A DNA stretch of 64,000 nt from Streptococcus sp. 29896 (GCF_032594915.1 NZ_CP118733.1:620001-684000), one strand, 5' to 3'. Shown: positions 34,835-44,918, counted from the stretch's first letter. Numbers and translations are program-made. Notes: generated by a model from the letters alone, not told the origin.

Positions 34835-34860
34835 AGGGGACTCCGTTTCCATTTTTTAAG

Positions 34861-34887
34861 AAAAAACAACAAGCTAGGCTTGCTGTT
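34861..34887 (-). terminator. Terminator of the flavodoxin gene
   Basis: On minus, AACAGCAAGC (34887-34878) pairs with GCTTGTTGTT (34874-34865, one G-U) around a 3-nt loop, followed by six T. It separates flavodoxin from chorismate mutase. Confidence 0.8.
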
Positions 34888-35340
34888 TTATGCTAATTTT
34901 GCTACTAAATCAGTCGCAAAGGCTTCAAGGTTTTCAATATCTTCATCTTCGGCAGCCAAGTCAACTTTTACACTCTCTGCGCCCTTGCTTGCACCGCGAG
35001 AAGCCAACATGGTGTCAAAGTCATCCACTGCACTACAAAAGTCATCGTAGAAGGTATCACCAGAACCGCAGACACCGTAGATTTTTCCAGTTAAATCAAG
35101 GTCTGCAAGATCTGCATAGAAATCAACGATTTCATCTGGAAGTTCACCGTCCCCACCGTAAGAGTAAGTGTAGGTAGCAACCACAATTAGGTCTGCATCA
35201 AGAATTTCCTCTGTTTCGATGGTGGTGCATTCGTGAACTTGCACATCCAGTCCCAATTCTTCTAACTTATTCGCAACAATATCGGCAATTTCTTCCGTAT
35301 TGCCCGTCATACTAGCGTAAACTATTTTTGCTAGTGCCAT
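34888..35340 (-). CDS. Flavodoxin
   Basis: 150 residues from the ATG at 35340 (TTGGAGGAAACT upstream); four extra codons upstream overlap that site. The FMN-phosphate loop is SMTGNTEEIAD, followed by VVATYTYSYGGDGELPD (ring-stacking loop) and VCGSGDTFYDDFCSAVDDFD. Very acidic, as expected. Small cytoplasmic electron carrier. The promoter is an extended -10 (TGC TATACT, minus strand, around 35370-35378). Confidence 0.92.
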   Translation of the reverse strand: MALAKIVYASMTGNTEEIADIVANKLEELGLDVQVHECTTIETEEILDADLIVVATYTYSYGGDGELPDEIVDFYADLADLDLTGKIYGVCGSGDTFYDDFCSAVDDFDTMLASRGASKGAESVKVDLAAEDEDIENLEAFATDLVAKLA

Positions 35341-35455
35341 AGTTTCCTCCAAAAATAGATGATAGGATTAGTATAGCATATTTCTAAGAATTGTGAAAGG
35401 TAAAGGAATACCAATTGAGCTTCAATTGTGATAAAATACTGGCTAGGAGTTAAAA

Positions 35456-36394
35456 ATGTTAAAAAAAATAGTTCAAAAAATCGAAGAATTTGATACCATT
35501 GTCCTTCATCGTCACCAGCGTCCGGATCCGGATGCCATAGGTAGTCAGCTAGGTTTGAAAAAACTCTTGCAGCTGAATTTTCCTGAAAAGACCATTTTGG
35601 CAACTGGTTTTGAGGAGCCAACTTTAGCTTGGTTGGGGCAGATGGATACCGTAGCCGACAGCGACTATCCAGCGAGTCTGGTCATTGTGACCGACACAGC
35701 CAATACCGAACGGATTGATGATGCTCGGTATGCTAATGGGGCCTTTCTCATCAAGATTGATCACCATCCAAATGATGATGCTTACGGAGATTTGCTCTGG
35801 GTGGACACGAGCAGTAGTTCGACCAGTGAGATGATTGCCTTTTTTGCAAGAGAGTTGGGATTGGACGTAGATGCAGAAATAGCTCGTTTGCTCTATGCGG
35901 GCATTGTCGGAGATACTGGACGCTTCCTCTATCCATCGACGTCTGCTCGTACATTTGAGATGGCTGCCTATTTACGCCGGTTTGACTTTGATTTTTCAGG
36001 TCTGTCTCGTCAAATGGATGCGATGGACTACAAAGTTGCTAAGCTCATGGGCTATGTCTATGATAACTTAGAAGTCGATGAAAATGGAGCAGCCCGAGTT
36101 GTCTTGACCCAAGAAACTCTCAAGACTTATGATGTGACAGATGCGGAAACAGCAGCGATTGTATCGGCACCAGGTCGGATTGGAGCGGTGCAGTCATGGG
36201 GGATTTTTGTTGAGCAAGTTGACGGATCATACCGTGTTCGCCTGCGGAGCAAGTCTGCTATAATTAACGAGATTGCCAAAAGACATGGCGGTGGTGGTCA
36301 TCCGCTAGCTAGTGGGGCGAATTCTTATTCTCTAGAAGAAAACGAAGCCATTTACAAAGAAATTCAGCAGGTAGTCAAAGATGCAAGCAAGTAG
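35456..36394 (+). CDS. DHH-family phosphoesterase (NrnA/Pde2 type)
   Basis: 312 residues. Metal motifs of the DHH superfamily are TIVLHRHQRPDPDAIGSQ, VIVTDTANTERID, and the DHH itself in LIKIDHHPND; the DHHA1 domain ends with EIAKRHGGGGHPLASGA. Standalone proteins of this kind act as nano-RNases, pAp phosphatases or second-step c-di-AMP (pApA) phosphodiesterases (Pde2 in pneumococcus). Which applies here cannot be read. TAGGAG Shine-Dalgarno; overlaps apbE by 14 bp. Confidence 0.88.
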   Translation: MLKKIVQKIEEFDTIVLHRHQRPDPDAIGSQLGLKKLLQLNFPEKTILATGFEEPTLAWLGQMDTVADSDYPASLVIVTDTANTERIDDARYANGAFLIKIDHHPNDDAYGDLLWVDTSSSSTSEMIAFFARELGLDVDAEIARLLYAGIVGDTGRFLYPSTSARTFEMAAYLRRFDFDFSGLSRQMDAMDYKVAKLMGYVYDNLEVDENGAARVVLTQETLKTYDVTDAETAAIVSAPGRIGAVQSWGIFVEQVDGSYRVRLRSKSAIINEIAKRHGGGGHPLASGANSYSLEENEAIYKEIQQVVKDASK

Positions 36395-37313
36395 CAGACA
36401 AATTCGCCTCATGGGGACCGTGATTGATACGACCATTTGGCATGAGAATCCAGAGCCTATCTTGGACCAGGTCGAGCAGCTTCTCTATCTCTACAAGGAC
36501 CGTTTTTCAGCCAATGACCTGACCTCCGAGTTAATGGAGGTCAATCTAAATGCAGGTGTACAGGCAGTCCCCGTGGCCCCGGACCTCTATGAGTTGATTG
36601 AACTGGGGAAGAAGCATAGTCTGGCAGACAATAGTTTTCTCAATATCACGATTGGACCGTTGACGCAGCTCTGGCGGATTGGGTTTAAGGATGCCAAGTT
36701 GCCAGACCAGGCTAGTATCGATGAGCGACTGGCAATCATCAACCCAGCTGACATCGAGCTAGAGCCAGAATACCAGCAGGTCTTTCTCAAAAAAGAAGGT
36801 ATGGCGATTGACTTGGGTGCCTTGGCAAAGGGCTACATAGCGGATAAAATTGTCGCCTTTTTGAAGGGAATGGGTGCCCAGGCTGGACTGATTAACTTAG
36901 GTGGCAATGTTCTGACCTTCGGTCAACCGCCTCATCAGGCAGACGGCTTGTGGCGGATCGGCATTCAGCATCCCAAGCTCCCACGTGGCAACAATGCTCT
37001 CGTCCTCAAAATAGGGGAAGAATCGGTGGTCACCTCTGGTATTTACGAAAGGACCTTCCAGTTTGAAGGCAAGACCTACCACCATATCTTTGACAGCCAG
37101 ACAGGCTATCCCCTGCAGGCTGCTATCGCCAGCTTGACCATTGTCTCTAAGCAGTCGGTGGACGGGGAGATTTGGACCACCCGCCTTTTCGGTGCGTCCA
37201 TTCGGGAGATCTACGACCAAGTTTGTCAGCAAGAGGGGCTGGAGGCTATTATCATGACCCCGGACGATCAAATGGTGGTGACACCAGGCTTGCGAGATAG
37301 GATTGAAAGATGA
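36381..37313 (+). CDS. ApbE-family FMN transferase-like protein
   Basis: 310 residues. ApbE motifs are RLMGTVIDTTIW, the GPLTQLWRIG segment, GMAIDLGALAKGYIADKIV, LINLGGNVLTFG, and the HHIFDSQTGYPLQAAIASLTIVSK region with the metal-binding site. ApbE attaches FMN to a Thr/Ser of target proteins. Unlike many members it has no lipoprotein signal, so it probably acts in the cytoplasm. Begins inside the end of the DHH gene and ends in an ATGA overlap with a 51-codon ORF. Confidence 0.85.
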   Translation: MQASSRQIRLMGTVIDTTIWHENPEPILDQVEQLLYLYKDRFSANDLTSELMEVNLNAGVQAVPVAPDLYELIELGKKHSLADNSFLNITIGPLTQLWRIGFKDAKLPDQASIDERLAIINPADIELEPEYQQVFLKKEGMAIDLGALAKGYIADKIVAFLKGMGAQAGLINLGGNVLTFGQPPHQADGLWRIGIQHPKLPRGNNALVLKIGEESVVTSGIYERTFQFEGKTYHHIFDSQTGYPLQAAIASLTIVSKQSVDGEIWTTRLFGASIREIYDQVCQQEGLEAIIMTPDDQMVVTPGLRDRIER

Positions 37314-37465
37314 AAGATGCAGTACAAGAAGAGGGATTAGAGTTTTGGCCTATTCCCTTGGAAAAAGCAGAGCAGGCCATGACGGATACGGATTCTGGAG
37401 CTTCCGAGGGAGGTTTTGGAGTGCGGGTCTGGACAGATGCCAATTCAGGCCCGTCTGTGCAATAA
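37310..37465 (+). CDS. Small ORF coupled to apbE, 51 residues, unknown
   Basis: The ATG overlaps the apbE stop codon as ATGA. The peptide is acidic: MKDAVQEEGLEFWPIPLEK, then AEQAMTDTDSG with a Ser/Gly stretch ASEGGFGVR and ending SGPSVQ. No membrane helix or signal. GATTGAAAG lies upstream, a weak ribosome site, so translation would depend on re-initiation. Not recognised. It could be an FMN-acceptor or partner peptide (it has DTDSGASEGG), but that is speculation, and it may be spurious. Confidence 0.4.
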   Translation: MKDAVQEEGLEFWPIPLEKAEQAMTDTDSGASEGGFGVRVWTDANSGPSVQ

Positions 37466-37481
37466 AAATCAAAGAAAATCC

Positions 37482-37510
37482 TTGACAGGATTTGCTAGAT
37501 TTGGTAAACT
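37482..37510 (+). promoter_or_regulatory. Promoter of rpmE2
   Basis: TTGACA (37482-37487), 17 bp, TAAACT (37505-37510). Confidence 0.7.
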
Positions 37511-37524
37511 AAATGAGTTATAAT

Positions 37525-37549
37525 CTATGGCTCGAAAAAGAGTCCATGG
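37525..37549 (+). promoter_or_regulatory. Hairpin in the rpmE2 leader
   Basis: CTATGGCTC pairs with GAG(T)CCATGG across the loop GAAAAA, with one bulged T, just before the ribosome site AAAGGAA. L31 leaders that may bind L31 are known; assignment to one is not made. Confidence 0.4.
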
Positions 37550-37567
37550 CAGAAAGGAATTTTTATA

Positions 37568-37810
37568 ATGAAAAAAGATATCCATCCAGAATATCGCACT
37601 GTTGTCTTCATGGACACAACTACTGGTTACAAGTTCCTTAGCGGTTCTACTAAGAGCTCAAAAGAAACTATCGAATTCGAAGGTGAAACTTACCCATTGA
37701 TCCGTGTGGAAATTTCATCAGACTCACACCCATTCTACACTGGACGTCAAAAGTTCACTCAAGCAGATGGACGTGTGGATCGTTTCAACAAAAAATACGG
37801 TCTCAAATAA
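37568..37810 (+). CDS. rpmE2: 50S ribosomal protein L31 type B
   Basis: 80 residues: [31 protein letters not shown], then [28 protein letters not shown]. Type B, because it lacks the zinc-binding cysteines of type A. Component of the 50S subunit; zinc-independent paralogue. AAAGGAA Shine-Dalgarno; own promoter and terminator. Confidence 0.96.
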   Translation: MKKDIHPEYRTVVFMDTTTGYKFLSGSTKSSKETIEFEGETYPLIRVEISSDSHPFYTGRQKFTQADGRVDRFNKKYGLK

Positions 37811-37843
37811 GCTATCGTATTTTCATCCAACACAAGATGATTC

Positions 37844-37877
37844 AAAACCATTTCTGAAATACAGAGGTGGTTTTTTA
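37844..37877 (+). terminator. Terminator after rpmE2
   Basis: AAACCATTTCTG pairs with CAGAGGTGGTTT (two G-U pairs) around AAATA, followed by a T run. Confidence 0.85.
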
Positions 37878-38026
37878 TTGAAATGAAAGAGATGGAATGA
37901 AGATGTAGACTTGTTTGGTCATGATGAAGGTTGAACGTTCATCACTTAAATTATTATGAATCTATTTTCTAAATATGGTAAAATAAAGATGAAAATAACA
38001 TGTAAATCATGAAAATGGAGAATTGT

Positions 38027-38995
38027 ATGGAAAAGCTTAAGATTGTTATGGAAAAATTAGTCATTGTTTTACGATTCATTGGGAAGATGTTAAATCAAGG
38101 GCTACAGACCTTTATAGCTTTCATGATGAAGCCAAAACCTAATGGAAAACTTAGTAAAAGAAAATTTATTCTGCTTGGTTTAGTTATTCTAGTTGTCTGG
38201 TTCCAAATGGAGTCATTAAGTAGACGTCCTCATTTTGCAACAAGTGGAGCAGAATCCGTTACAATTTCTCAAATTGGAAATTATGCGGAAGGTCAAAAAA
38301 TAAAATCAGGTACTTATTACGTTGTACTAACTGAGTTGGAAACAAATGGTGACAGTAATGAAATTGGACTGAGTGTCCTCCACCCTGGATATCATGATTA
38401 TGAATGGTTTTCTAGCCTCGGAGAAACCGTTGCTATCTCTATTCCAAAGAATGCTACGGTTGAAGTGACAGGAAATGTTGGTGAATTTACCCTATCATTT
38501 TACACTGAGCAGGATTACTTAGAAGGTAAGATTGCAGAAAAATACCGGTTAACTTCAAGTCAGTCTTCCACAATAGTTAGCAGTTCGTATTCTTCGAATT
38601 CTTTAACCGCTACATCGACATCTACAAGCCAATCTTCGAGTTTTTCAACCGTTACATCGACAACCACTAGTTCGTCTTCAAGTTTAAGTGTCTCAACACC
38701 AGTTGAGATGGATGTGAATCAATTTACAAGTCAATATGATACTGGAAACTTGGAAAAAAATAAACTATATCAGGTGAAGGCAAACTTGGTTGATAAGGAG
38801 TTCTGGGGATGGAATGCAGACAGAACAAGCTACACAATCTATATTTTGGGGGCTGATCCAGATGGAATTGAAAGTAGCTTTATTCTAAGGATTTCTGAAC
38901 AATTAGCAAATGAATTGGTTGATAGTGAGAGTGCCACTTTGACACTTCAGGTTAGGAACGATGATTTTGTCTATGTTACTTCTGCAATAAAATAG
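38027..38995 (+). CDS. Membrane-anchored extracellular protein with Ser/Thr-rich linker, unknown
   Basis: 322 residues from the ATG at 38027, preceded by ATGGAGAA at 7-nt spacing; an ATG at 38009 lacks a ribosome site. A basic cytoplasmic N-terminus and one strong helix (FILLGLVILVVWFQM, about 46-60) put the rest outside. A beta-rich domain (about 75-175: QIGNYAEGQKIKSGTYYVVLTEL) is followed by about 60 residues of Ser/Thr-rich linker (SSSYSSNSLTATSTSTSQSS and on) and a second beta domain. No sorting motif. Probably a cell-surface protein, perhaps glycosylated on the linker; function unknown. Extended -10 promoter TGGTAAAAT at 37976-37984. Confidence 0.7.
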   Translation: MEKLKIVMEKLVIVLRFIGKMLNQGLQTFIAFMMKPKPNGKLSKRKFILLGLVILVVWFQMESLSRRPHFATSGAESVTISQIGNYAEGQKIKSGTYYVVLTELETNGDSNEIGLSVLHPGYHDYEWFSSLGETVAISIPKNATVEVTGNVGEFTLSFYTEQDYLEGKIAEKYRLTSSQSSTIVSSSYSSNSLTATSTSTSQSSSFSTVTSTTTSSSSSLSVSTPVEMDVNQFTSQYDTGNLEKNKLYQVKANLVDKEFWGWNADRTSYTIYILGADPDGIESSFILRISEQLANELVDSESATLTLQVRNDDFVYVTSAIK

Positions 38996-39016
38996 TAACC
39001 AACTATTGATGATAGA

Positions 39017-39050
39017 AATACCTTGGATCTTTTTAGTCTAAGGTATTTTT
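39017..39050 (+). terminator. Terminator after the membrane-anchored protein
   Basis: AAATACCTT (39017-39025) pairs with AAGGTATTT (39040-39048), followed by T. Confidence 0.75.
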
Positions 39051-39215
39051 ATATCCAGACTTCACAAACTAAGAATGCAAAATACCTTGAAAACAACTGC
39101 TCATCAAACACAGGGCTGTCAATTTTTTCCGTCAAAGTTTGGTCCGTGGTTTCTCTCCTTCTTAAATTTTGATATAATAGAGCAAGAATGTATGAGTAAT
39201 GGATAGGGAGGGATT

Positions 39216-40445
39216 ATGTCCAAGTATAGAGGATCAATCGATAGTCGCATTGACTATGCTTTGATTTTGCCAGTCTTTTTTTTATTGTTAATCGGCCTTA
39301 TGTCCGTCTATATTGCGGTCAGTCAAGATTATCCTGACTATGTTTTTCAGATGGTTGGGCAGCAGCTGATGTGGATTGTTGTGGGGGTGGGCATCGCCTT
39401 TCTGGTAATGTTTTTTTCTACCAAGTTCCTATGGAAGGTCACACCCTGGCTCTACCTATTAGGACTCGCCTTGATGGTCTTACCGATTTTTTTCTATAGT
39501 CCGAGTTTATTGGCATCGACGGGTGCTAAGAACTGGGTGAGTATCAATGGTGTGACGCTCTTTCAGCCGTCTGAATTTATGAAAATATCCTACATCATCA
39601 TGATGTCTCGCATAGTTGTCAGTTTTCAAAAAAAACATCAGGAAAGGTCCATTCGAGAGGATTTTTACTTGATTGGTCAGTTGCTCCTTGTAACCTTGCC
39701 TGTCTTGGTTCTTTTGTATTTCCAAAGTGACCTAGGAACATCATTGGTTTTCGTAGCTATTTTTTGTGGTATTGTCCTGATGTCAGGAGTTTCCTGGAAG
39801 ATTATTCTCCCAGTCTTCTTGACTAGTTTGATCTTGGTTGTGGCCTTTCTCTTGGTCTTTGTCTCGCCTGGTGGAACAACCTTTTTACACAATTTAGGAA
39901 TGGACACCTATAAAATCAACCGTATTTCAGCCTGGTTGGACCCCTTCAAAAATGCCCAATCAACCACTTATCAACAGGCACAGAGTTTGATTGCTATTGG
40001 TAGCGGGGGATTGACAGGGATTGGTTTTAATCAGACCAATCTTCTAATTCCTGTAAGGGAAAGTGATATGATTTTTACGGTCATTGCAGAGGATTTTGGC
40101 TTTGTTGGAGCCAGCATCCTCATTGGACTCTACCTGCTCTTGATTTACCGTATGTTGCGTATTACGCTCCAGTCCAATAATCGTTTTTATACCTATATTT
40201 CAACGGGATTCATTATGATGTTGCTCTTCCATGTGTTTGAAAATATTGGGGCAGCAACAGGAATCTTGCCTTTGACAGGGATTCCGCTTCCCTTTATTTC
40301 ACAAGGTGGATCTTCTATCGTTTCCAATTTGATTGGGGTTGGCTTAATTTTGTCCATGAGTTATCAACACAAGTTGCAAGATGAAAAACGCCGCAATAAG
40401 TCCCGTACCTATAAAAAAATTACCATAAAAAGAATAGAGAGGTAG
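39216..40445 (+). CDS. rodA: SEDS-family cell-wall polymerase RodA
   Basis: 409 residues with about ten membrane helices. SEDS motifs are seen: STGAKNWVSINGVTLFQPSEFMK, YFQSDLGTSLVFVAIF, IAIGSGGLTGIGFNQ, IPVRESDMIFTVIAEDFGFVGA, LTGIPLPFISQGGSSIVSNLIGVGL. RodA polymerises peptidoglycan glycan chains for peripheral growth together with PBP2b. The position close to gyrB fits streptococcal rodA rather than ftsW. GGGAGGG Shine-Dalgarno; promoter TGATATAAT at 39170-39178. Followed closely by the DJ-1 gene. Confidence 0.9.
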   Translation: MSKYRGSIDSRIDYALILPVFFLLLIGLMSVYIAVSQDYPDYVFQMVGQQLMWIVVGVGIAFLVMFFSTKFLWKVTPWLYLLGLALMVLPIFFYSPSLLASTGAKNWVSINGVTLFQPSEFMKISYIIMMSRIVVSFQKKHQERSIREDFYLIGQLLLVTLPVLVLLYFQSDLGTSLVFVAIFCGIVLMSGVSWKIILPVFLTSLILVVAFLLVFVSPGGTTFLHNLGMDTYKINRISAWLDPFKNAQSTTYQQAQSLIAIGSGGLTGIGFNQTNLLIPVRESDMIFTVIAEDFGFVGASILIGLYLLLIYRMLRITLQSNNRFYTYISTGFIMMLLFHVFENIGAATGILPLTGIPLPFISQGGSSIVSNLIGVGLILSMSYQHKLQDEKRRNKSRTYKKITIKRIER

Positions 40446-40449
40446 TTAT

Positions 40450-40995
40450 ATGAAGCGTATTGCAGTTCTGTTAGCAGATGGTTTTGAAGAAATTGAAGCA
40501 CTCGCGCCAGTTGATGTCTTTCGTCGTGCAGGCTTCGATTGCCAAATGATTGGCTTAGAGGCACTAGAAGTGAGAGGATCTCATGATATTCGTGTCTTGG
40601 CAGATCGAGTTTTTTCAGGCGACTTGTCAGGTTATGATTTGATCGTACTACCTGGTGGAATGCCGGGGTCAACCAATCTGCGTGACCATGAGGGCTTAAT
40701 CGCTGCACTTCAAAAAGCAAATCAAGATGAGCACTTGGTTGCAGCCATCTGTGCAGCTCCGATTGTATTGGAGAGAGCTGGTCTTTTGGATGGCAAACGT
40801 TATACTGCATATCCTGGAAAAGAACAGGAAATTCAGGCTGGTATTCATTCAACGGAGACAGTAGTAGTGGATGGCAGGATTGTCACCAGTCGTGGAGCTG
40901 GAACAAGTCTTGACTTTGCTTATAGGTTGGTGGATCTTTTGGGTGGAGATGGTAGTGCCCTAGCAAAGGCAATGGTTCATCGGGAAAACCAATAA
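40450..40995 (+). CDS. DJ-1/PfpI (ThiJ) family protein
   Basis: 181 residues. DJ-1 subfamily features: the glutamate in LADGFEEIEALAPVDVFRRAG, VLPGGMPGSTNLRDH, the nucleophile-elbow cysteine in VAAICAAPIVLERAGLL, and VTSRGAGTSLDFAYRLVDLLGG. Such proteins are glyoxalases, deglycases or redox-protective proteins; which one cannot be read. Four bases after rodA, so co-transcribed. Confidence 0.92.
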   Translation: MKRIAVLLADGFEEIEALAPVDVFRRAGFDCQMIGLEALEVRGSHDIRVLADRVFSGDLSGYDLIVLPGGMPGSTNLRDHEGLIAALQKANQDEHLVAAICAAPIVLERAGLLDGKRYTAYPGKEQEIQAGIHSTETVVVDGRIVTSRGAGTSLDFAYRLVDLLGGDGSALAKAMVHRENQ

Positions 40996-41002
40996 AAAAT
41001 AC

Positions 41003-41033
41003 AGGGAGTTGGGTGATTCTTACTCCCTTTTTT
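41003..41033 (+). terminator. Terminator after the DJ-1 gene
   Basis: AGGGAGT (41003-41009) and ACTCCCT (41022-41028), then a T run. Confidence 0.82.
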
Positions 41034-41054
41034 GTAGGAAAAAAGGGGAAAATA

Positions 41055-41063
41055 TGGTATAAT
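41055..41063 (+). promoter_or_regulatory. Extended -10 promoter of gyrB
   Basis: TG, G, TATAAT (41055-41063), 45 bp before the gyrB start. Confidence 0.7.
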
Positions 41064-41108
41064 AAAGGGTACTAGTTAGTCTAGCTTTTTTAGAAAAAAG
41101 GAAGAAAT

Positions 41109-43061
41109 ATGTCAGAAGAAATCAAAGATTTACAAGAAAAAGCCCAGGAATATGATGCCAGTCAGATTCAGGTTTTGGAAGGATTAGAAGCTGTTCGTCT
41201 GCGACCAGGGATGTATATCGGATCGACCTCAAAAGAAGGTTTGCATCACTTGGTTTGGGAGATTGTGGACAATTCCATTGATGAAGCATTGGCGGGGTTT
41301 GCCAGCAAGATTGAGGTCTTTATTGAACCAGATAATTCCATCACAGTTGTAGACAATGGTCGTGGAATTCCTGTCGATATTCAAGAAAAAACAGGTCGAC
41401 CCGCTGTTGAAACGGTCTTTACAGTACTCCATGCTGGAGGAAAATTTGGCGGAGGCGGCTACAAGGTCTCTGGTGGTCTGCATGGCGTTGGTTCATCCGT
41501 CGTAAATGCTCTTTCAACGCAACTGGATGTTCATGTCTATAAAAATGGACAGGTTTATTTTCAAGAATACAAACGCGGTGAAGTAGTTGCAGATTTAGCG
41601 GTGGTTGGTGAGACGGATCGAACTGGTACAACGGTTCACTTTACACCAGATCCAGAAATTTTTACTGAGACGACGGAGTTTGATTTTGCTAAATTAAACA
41701 AGCGGATTCAGGAGCTTGCGTTCTTAAATCGTGGTCTAAATCTCTCCTTGACAGACAAGCGTGAGGGATTGGAACAAACAAAGGATTACCACTATGAAGG
41801 TGGGATTGCTTCCTATGTTGAGTACCTTAATGAAAATAAGGATGTCATCTTTGAAACGCCAATTTATACGGATGGTGAGATGGATGATATTACGGTGGAA
41901 GTGGCGATGCAGTATACGACCAGTTACCATGAAAATGTTGTCAGCTTTGCCAATAATATCCATACCCACGAAGGGGGAACTCATGAGCAAGGTTTCCGCA
42001 CCGCTTTGACCCGTGTCATCAATGATTATGCTAAAAAGAACAAGATTCTCAAGGAAAATGAGGATAATCTGACGGGTGAGGATGTGCGTGAAGGCTTGAC
42101 GGCAGTTATCTCAGTCAAGCACCCCGGTCCTCAATTCGAGGGGCAAACCAAGACCAAGCTTGGAAATAGTGAGGTTGTCAAAATCACCAACCGTCTGTTT
42201 TCGGATGCATTTACGGAGTTCCTGTTGGAAAATCCACAGATTGCGCGCCGGATCGTTGAAAAAGGTATCCTCGCCAGCAAGGCCCGGATTGCTGCCAAGC
42301 GAGCTCGTGAAGTGACACGTAAGAAGTCAGGTCTTGAAATTTCCAACCTTCCAGGTAAGTTGGCGGACTGCTCATCGAATGATGCGACCAAAACGGAACT
42401 CTTTATCGTGGAGGGAGACTCTGCAGGTGGTTCAGCCAAATCAGGCCGTGACCGTGAATTCCAAGCTATCTTGCCAATTCGTGGTAAGATTTTGAACGTA
42501 GAAAAAGCCAGCATGGATAAGATTTTGGCTAACGAAGAGATTCGAAGCCTCTTTACAGCTATGGGAACTGGCTTTGGAGCGGAATTTGATGTATCCAAGG
42601 CTCGCTATCAAAAATTGGTGATTATGACAGATGCCGATGTCGATGGAGCCCACATTCGTACCCTCTTACTAACCCTATTTTATCGGTATATGCGTCCAAT
42701 TGTAGAAGCAGGTTATGTCTATATCGCTCAGCCACCGATTTATGGTATCAAAGTAGGGAGTGAGATCAAAGAGTATATTCAACCGGGTGCAAATCAGGAG
42801 CAGGAACTACAGGAAGCCTTAGAGAGACATAGTACAGGTCGTTCCAAGCCAACCATCCAACGCTATAAAGGATTGGGAGAGATGGATGACCACCAATTGT
42901 GGGAAACAACTATGAATCCAGAAAATCGCCTGATGGCACGTGTCTCCGTTGATGATGCAGCAGAAGCAGATAAGATTTTCGATATGTTGATGGGGGACAA
43001 AGTCGAACCACGCCGAGAGTTTATCGAAGAAAATGCTGTTTATTCAACAATTGATGTATAA
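41109..43061 (+). CDS. gyrB: DNA gyrase subunit B
   Basis: 650 residues, full length for Gram-positive GyrB. GHKL ATPase motifs are [24 protein letters not shown], and the [21 protein letters not shown] lid. The TOPRIM site is [36 protein letters not shown] with later [18 protein letters not shown], and the C-terminal [18 protein letters not shown]. Being GyrB rather than ParE is supported by the ezrA and rodA neighbours, as in pneumococcus. Negative supercoiling with GyrA in the cytoplasm. AGGAAGAA Shine-Dalgarno. Confidence 0.95.
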   Translation: MSEEIKDLQEKAQEYDASQIQVLEGLEAVRLRPGMYIGSTSKEGLHHLVWEIVDNSIDEALAGFASKIEVFIEPDNSITVVDNGRGIPVDIQEKTGRPAVETVFTVLHAGGKFGGGGYKVSGGLHGVGSSVVNALSTQLDVHVYKNGQVYFQEYKRGEVVADLAVVGETDRTGTTVHFTPDPEIFTETTEFDFAKLNKRIQELAFLNRGLNLSLTDKREGLEQTKDYHYEGGIASYVEYLNENKDVIFETPIYTDGEMDDITVEVAMQYTTSYHENVVSFANNIHTHEGGTHEQGFRTALTRVINDYAKKNKILKENEDNLTGEDVREGLTAVISVKHPGPQFEGQTKTKLGNSEVVKITNRLFSDAFTEFLLENPQIARRIVEKGILASKARIAAKRAREVTRKKSGLEISNLPGKLADCSSNDATKTELFIVEGDSAGGSAKSGRDREFQAILPIRGKILNVEKASMDKILANEEIRSLFTAMGTGFGAEFDVSKARYQKLVIMTDADVDGAHIRTLLLTLFYRYMRPIVEAGYVYIAQPPIYGIKVGSEIKEYIQPGANQEQELQEALERHSTGRSKPTIQRYKGLGEMDDHQLWETTMNPENRLMARVSVDDAAEADKIFDMLMGDKVEPRREFIEENAVYSTIDV

Positions 43062-43145
43062 AATTCGGAAAACTAGTGCAATTGCTAGAAAAGTGTGCTA
43101 TAATGAAGTGATTTTCTAGTAAATTATATATCTAAGGAGATTTAC

Positions 43146-44870
43146 ATGCCTACAGGAACAATCATCTTAATCGTTTCGATTGTTGTGATCTTGATTCTGG
43201 CCTATGTGGCTTGCTTGATCATTCGAAAACGAAATGATAACTTGCTTACAGCATTAGAAGATAGAAAAGAAGAGTTGTTTAACCTTCCAGTCAACCACGA
43301 GGTGGAGGCTGTTAAAAACTTACACTTGATTGGTCAAAGTCAGGTGACATTCCGCGAATGGAATCAAAAGTGGGTGGATTTATCCCTCAACTCATTTGCA
43401 GATATTGAAAACCATATTTTTGAAGCAGAGGGATTTAACAATTCCTTCCGATTCATCAGTGCCAAGAATGCTATCGATTCGATTGAAAGCCAAATTGACT
43501 TGATTGAAGAAGACATCGAAGCAATTCGCCAAGGTTTGACAGAATTGAAGGAGCAAGAAGAAAAGAACTCAGGTCGTGTGAAGCATGCCCTTGACCTCTT
43601 TGATAACTTGCAAGAGGCCGTTCGTACCAACCCAGAACGCTTTGGAGATACCTTACCTGAGCTGGAAAAACAACTGAAAAATATTGAAGTTGAATTTTCA
43701 GAGTTTGTTATGTTGAACTCATCGGGCGACCCGATTGAAGCTTCTGAAATTCTCAACAAGACTGAAGACCATATGATTGCTCTCAATCAAATCATGGATC
43801 GTATTCCAGCCTTGGTTGAGACAGTCAATACTACACTTCCTGATCAGTTGGAGGACTTGGAGTCAGGTTACCGCAAGTTGATTGACCAAAACTACCTCTT
43901 TACAGAATCTGCCATCGAAAGTCAGTTCCAAGAAATCCGTGTTTCCCTTCGTGAAAATACAGCCTTGATTGTGGCATTTGATTTGGATACAGCAGAGGCT
44001 GAAAATGTGATAATCCAAAAACGCATCGACCATCTCTATAACCTCTTTACAAGTGAGATTGAAGCGCATCGTGAGACTGTTAAAATCAGCAAGACCTTGC
44101 CGAAATTCTTGGAGCATATCACTCAGAATAGCCAAGCCCTTGCTGATGAAGCAGATCGTTTGAACAAATCTTATATGTTGGCAGAAAGCAAGTTCACACG
44201 TATTCAACAATTGTTGAAACGTTTGGAATCGCTAGATGTTCTCATTTCAGAAGGAATCGAAGACTTGGAAAACCCTCAAGTGGCTTACTCGATTTTACAA
44301 GAGCGTTTGGAAAATGCAGAGTTGTCCTTGAAGGAAATCGAAGAAGAGCAGTTGGCTTTAGCTGAATACTTGAAACTTCAAGAAACTTCAGAGCAAAATG
44401 CTCGTAAGAAAGCAAATCTTTATATCAACAAATTGCATACACTAAAACGCTACATGGAAAAACGAAACCTTCCAGGTATTCCGGATTCATTCTTGACCAT
44501 TTTCTTCCGTGCAAGTGACCATGTGGAAGCTCTGATTGGAGAATTGGATTACAAGCGAATCAATACTGAAGTTGTCAATCGTTTGTTGGAAAGTGCAACT
44601 TATGATATGAATGAATTGGAAGAAATTGCTTACCAAATCGTACAAAATGCGACCTTGACAGAGCAACTCTTGCAGTATGCAAACCGTTACCGTTCATTTG
44701 ACGAAGGGATTCAAAAATCCTTCACTCGTTCTCTTGCAATTTTCGAAAAAGAGTTTGATTACCAAGCTTCTTTTGAAGAGATTTCCTTTGCCTTGGAGAC
44801 AGTTGAACCTGGTGTAACAGAGCGTTTTGTTCGTTCATATGAAAAAACAAGAGAAACGATTCGTTACTAA
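43146..44870 (+). CDS. ezrA: Septation ring formation regulator EzrA
   Basis: 574 residues: one N-terminal helix ([27 protein letters not shown]), then a long all-helical, coiled-coil cytoplasmic region of spectrin-like repeats, which is the EzrA layout and length. It contacts FtsZ and division proteins and coordinates septal and peripheral wall synthesis. CTAAGGAGA Shine-Dalgarno; promoter TGC TATAAT at 43096-43104. Gene order gyrB-ezrA matches pneumococcus. Confidence 0.95.
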   Translation: MPTGTIILIVSIVVILILAYVACLIIRKRNDNLLTALEDRKEELFNLPVNHEVEAVKNLHLIGQSQVTFREWNQKWVDLSLNSFADIENHIFEAEGFNNSFRFISAKNAIDSIESQIDLIEEDIEAIRQGLTELKEQEEKNSGRVKHALDLFDNLQEAVRTNPERFGDTLPELEKQLKNIEVEFSEFVMLNSSGDPIEASEILNKTEDHMIALNQIMDRIPALVETVNTTLPDQLEDLESGYRKLIDQNYLFTESAIESQFQEIRVSLRENTALIVAFDLDTAEAENVIIQKRIDHLYNLFTSEIEAHRETVKISKTLPKFLEHITQNSQALADEADRLNKSYMLAESKFTRIQQLLKRLESLDVLISEGIEDLENPQVAYSILQERLENAELSLKEIEEEQLALAEYLKLQETSEQNARKKANLYINKLHTLKRYMEKRNLPGIPDSFLTIFFRASDHVEALIGELDYKRINTEVVNRLLESATYDMNELEEIAYQIVQNATLTEQLLQYANRYRSFDEGIQKSFTRSLAIFEKEFDYQASFEEISFALETVEPGVTERFVRSYEKTRETIRY

Positions 44871-44899
44871 ATAAAAAGCCAAATGGCTTTTTATTTTTA
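44869..44899 (+). terminator. Terminator after ezrA
   Basis: AAATAAAAAGCC, AAAT, GGCTTTTTATTT, with more T. It lies 20 bp ahead of the serB start, so serB transcripts are probably partly attenuated read-through. Confidence 0.8.
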
Positions 44900-44918
44900 T
44901 ATAAGAAAGGATGAAAAA

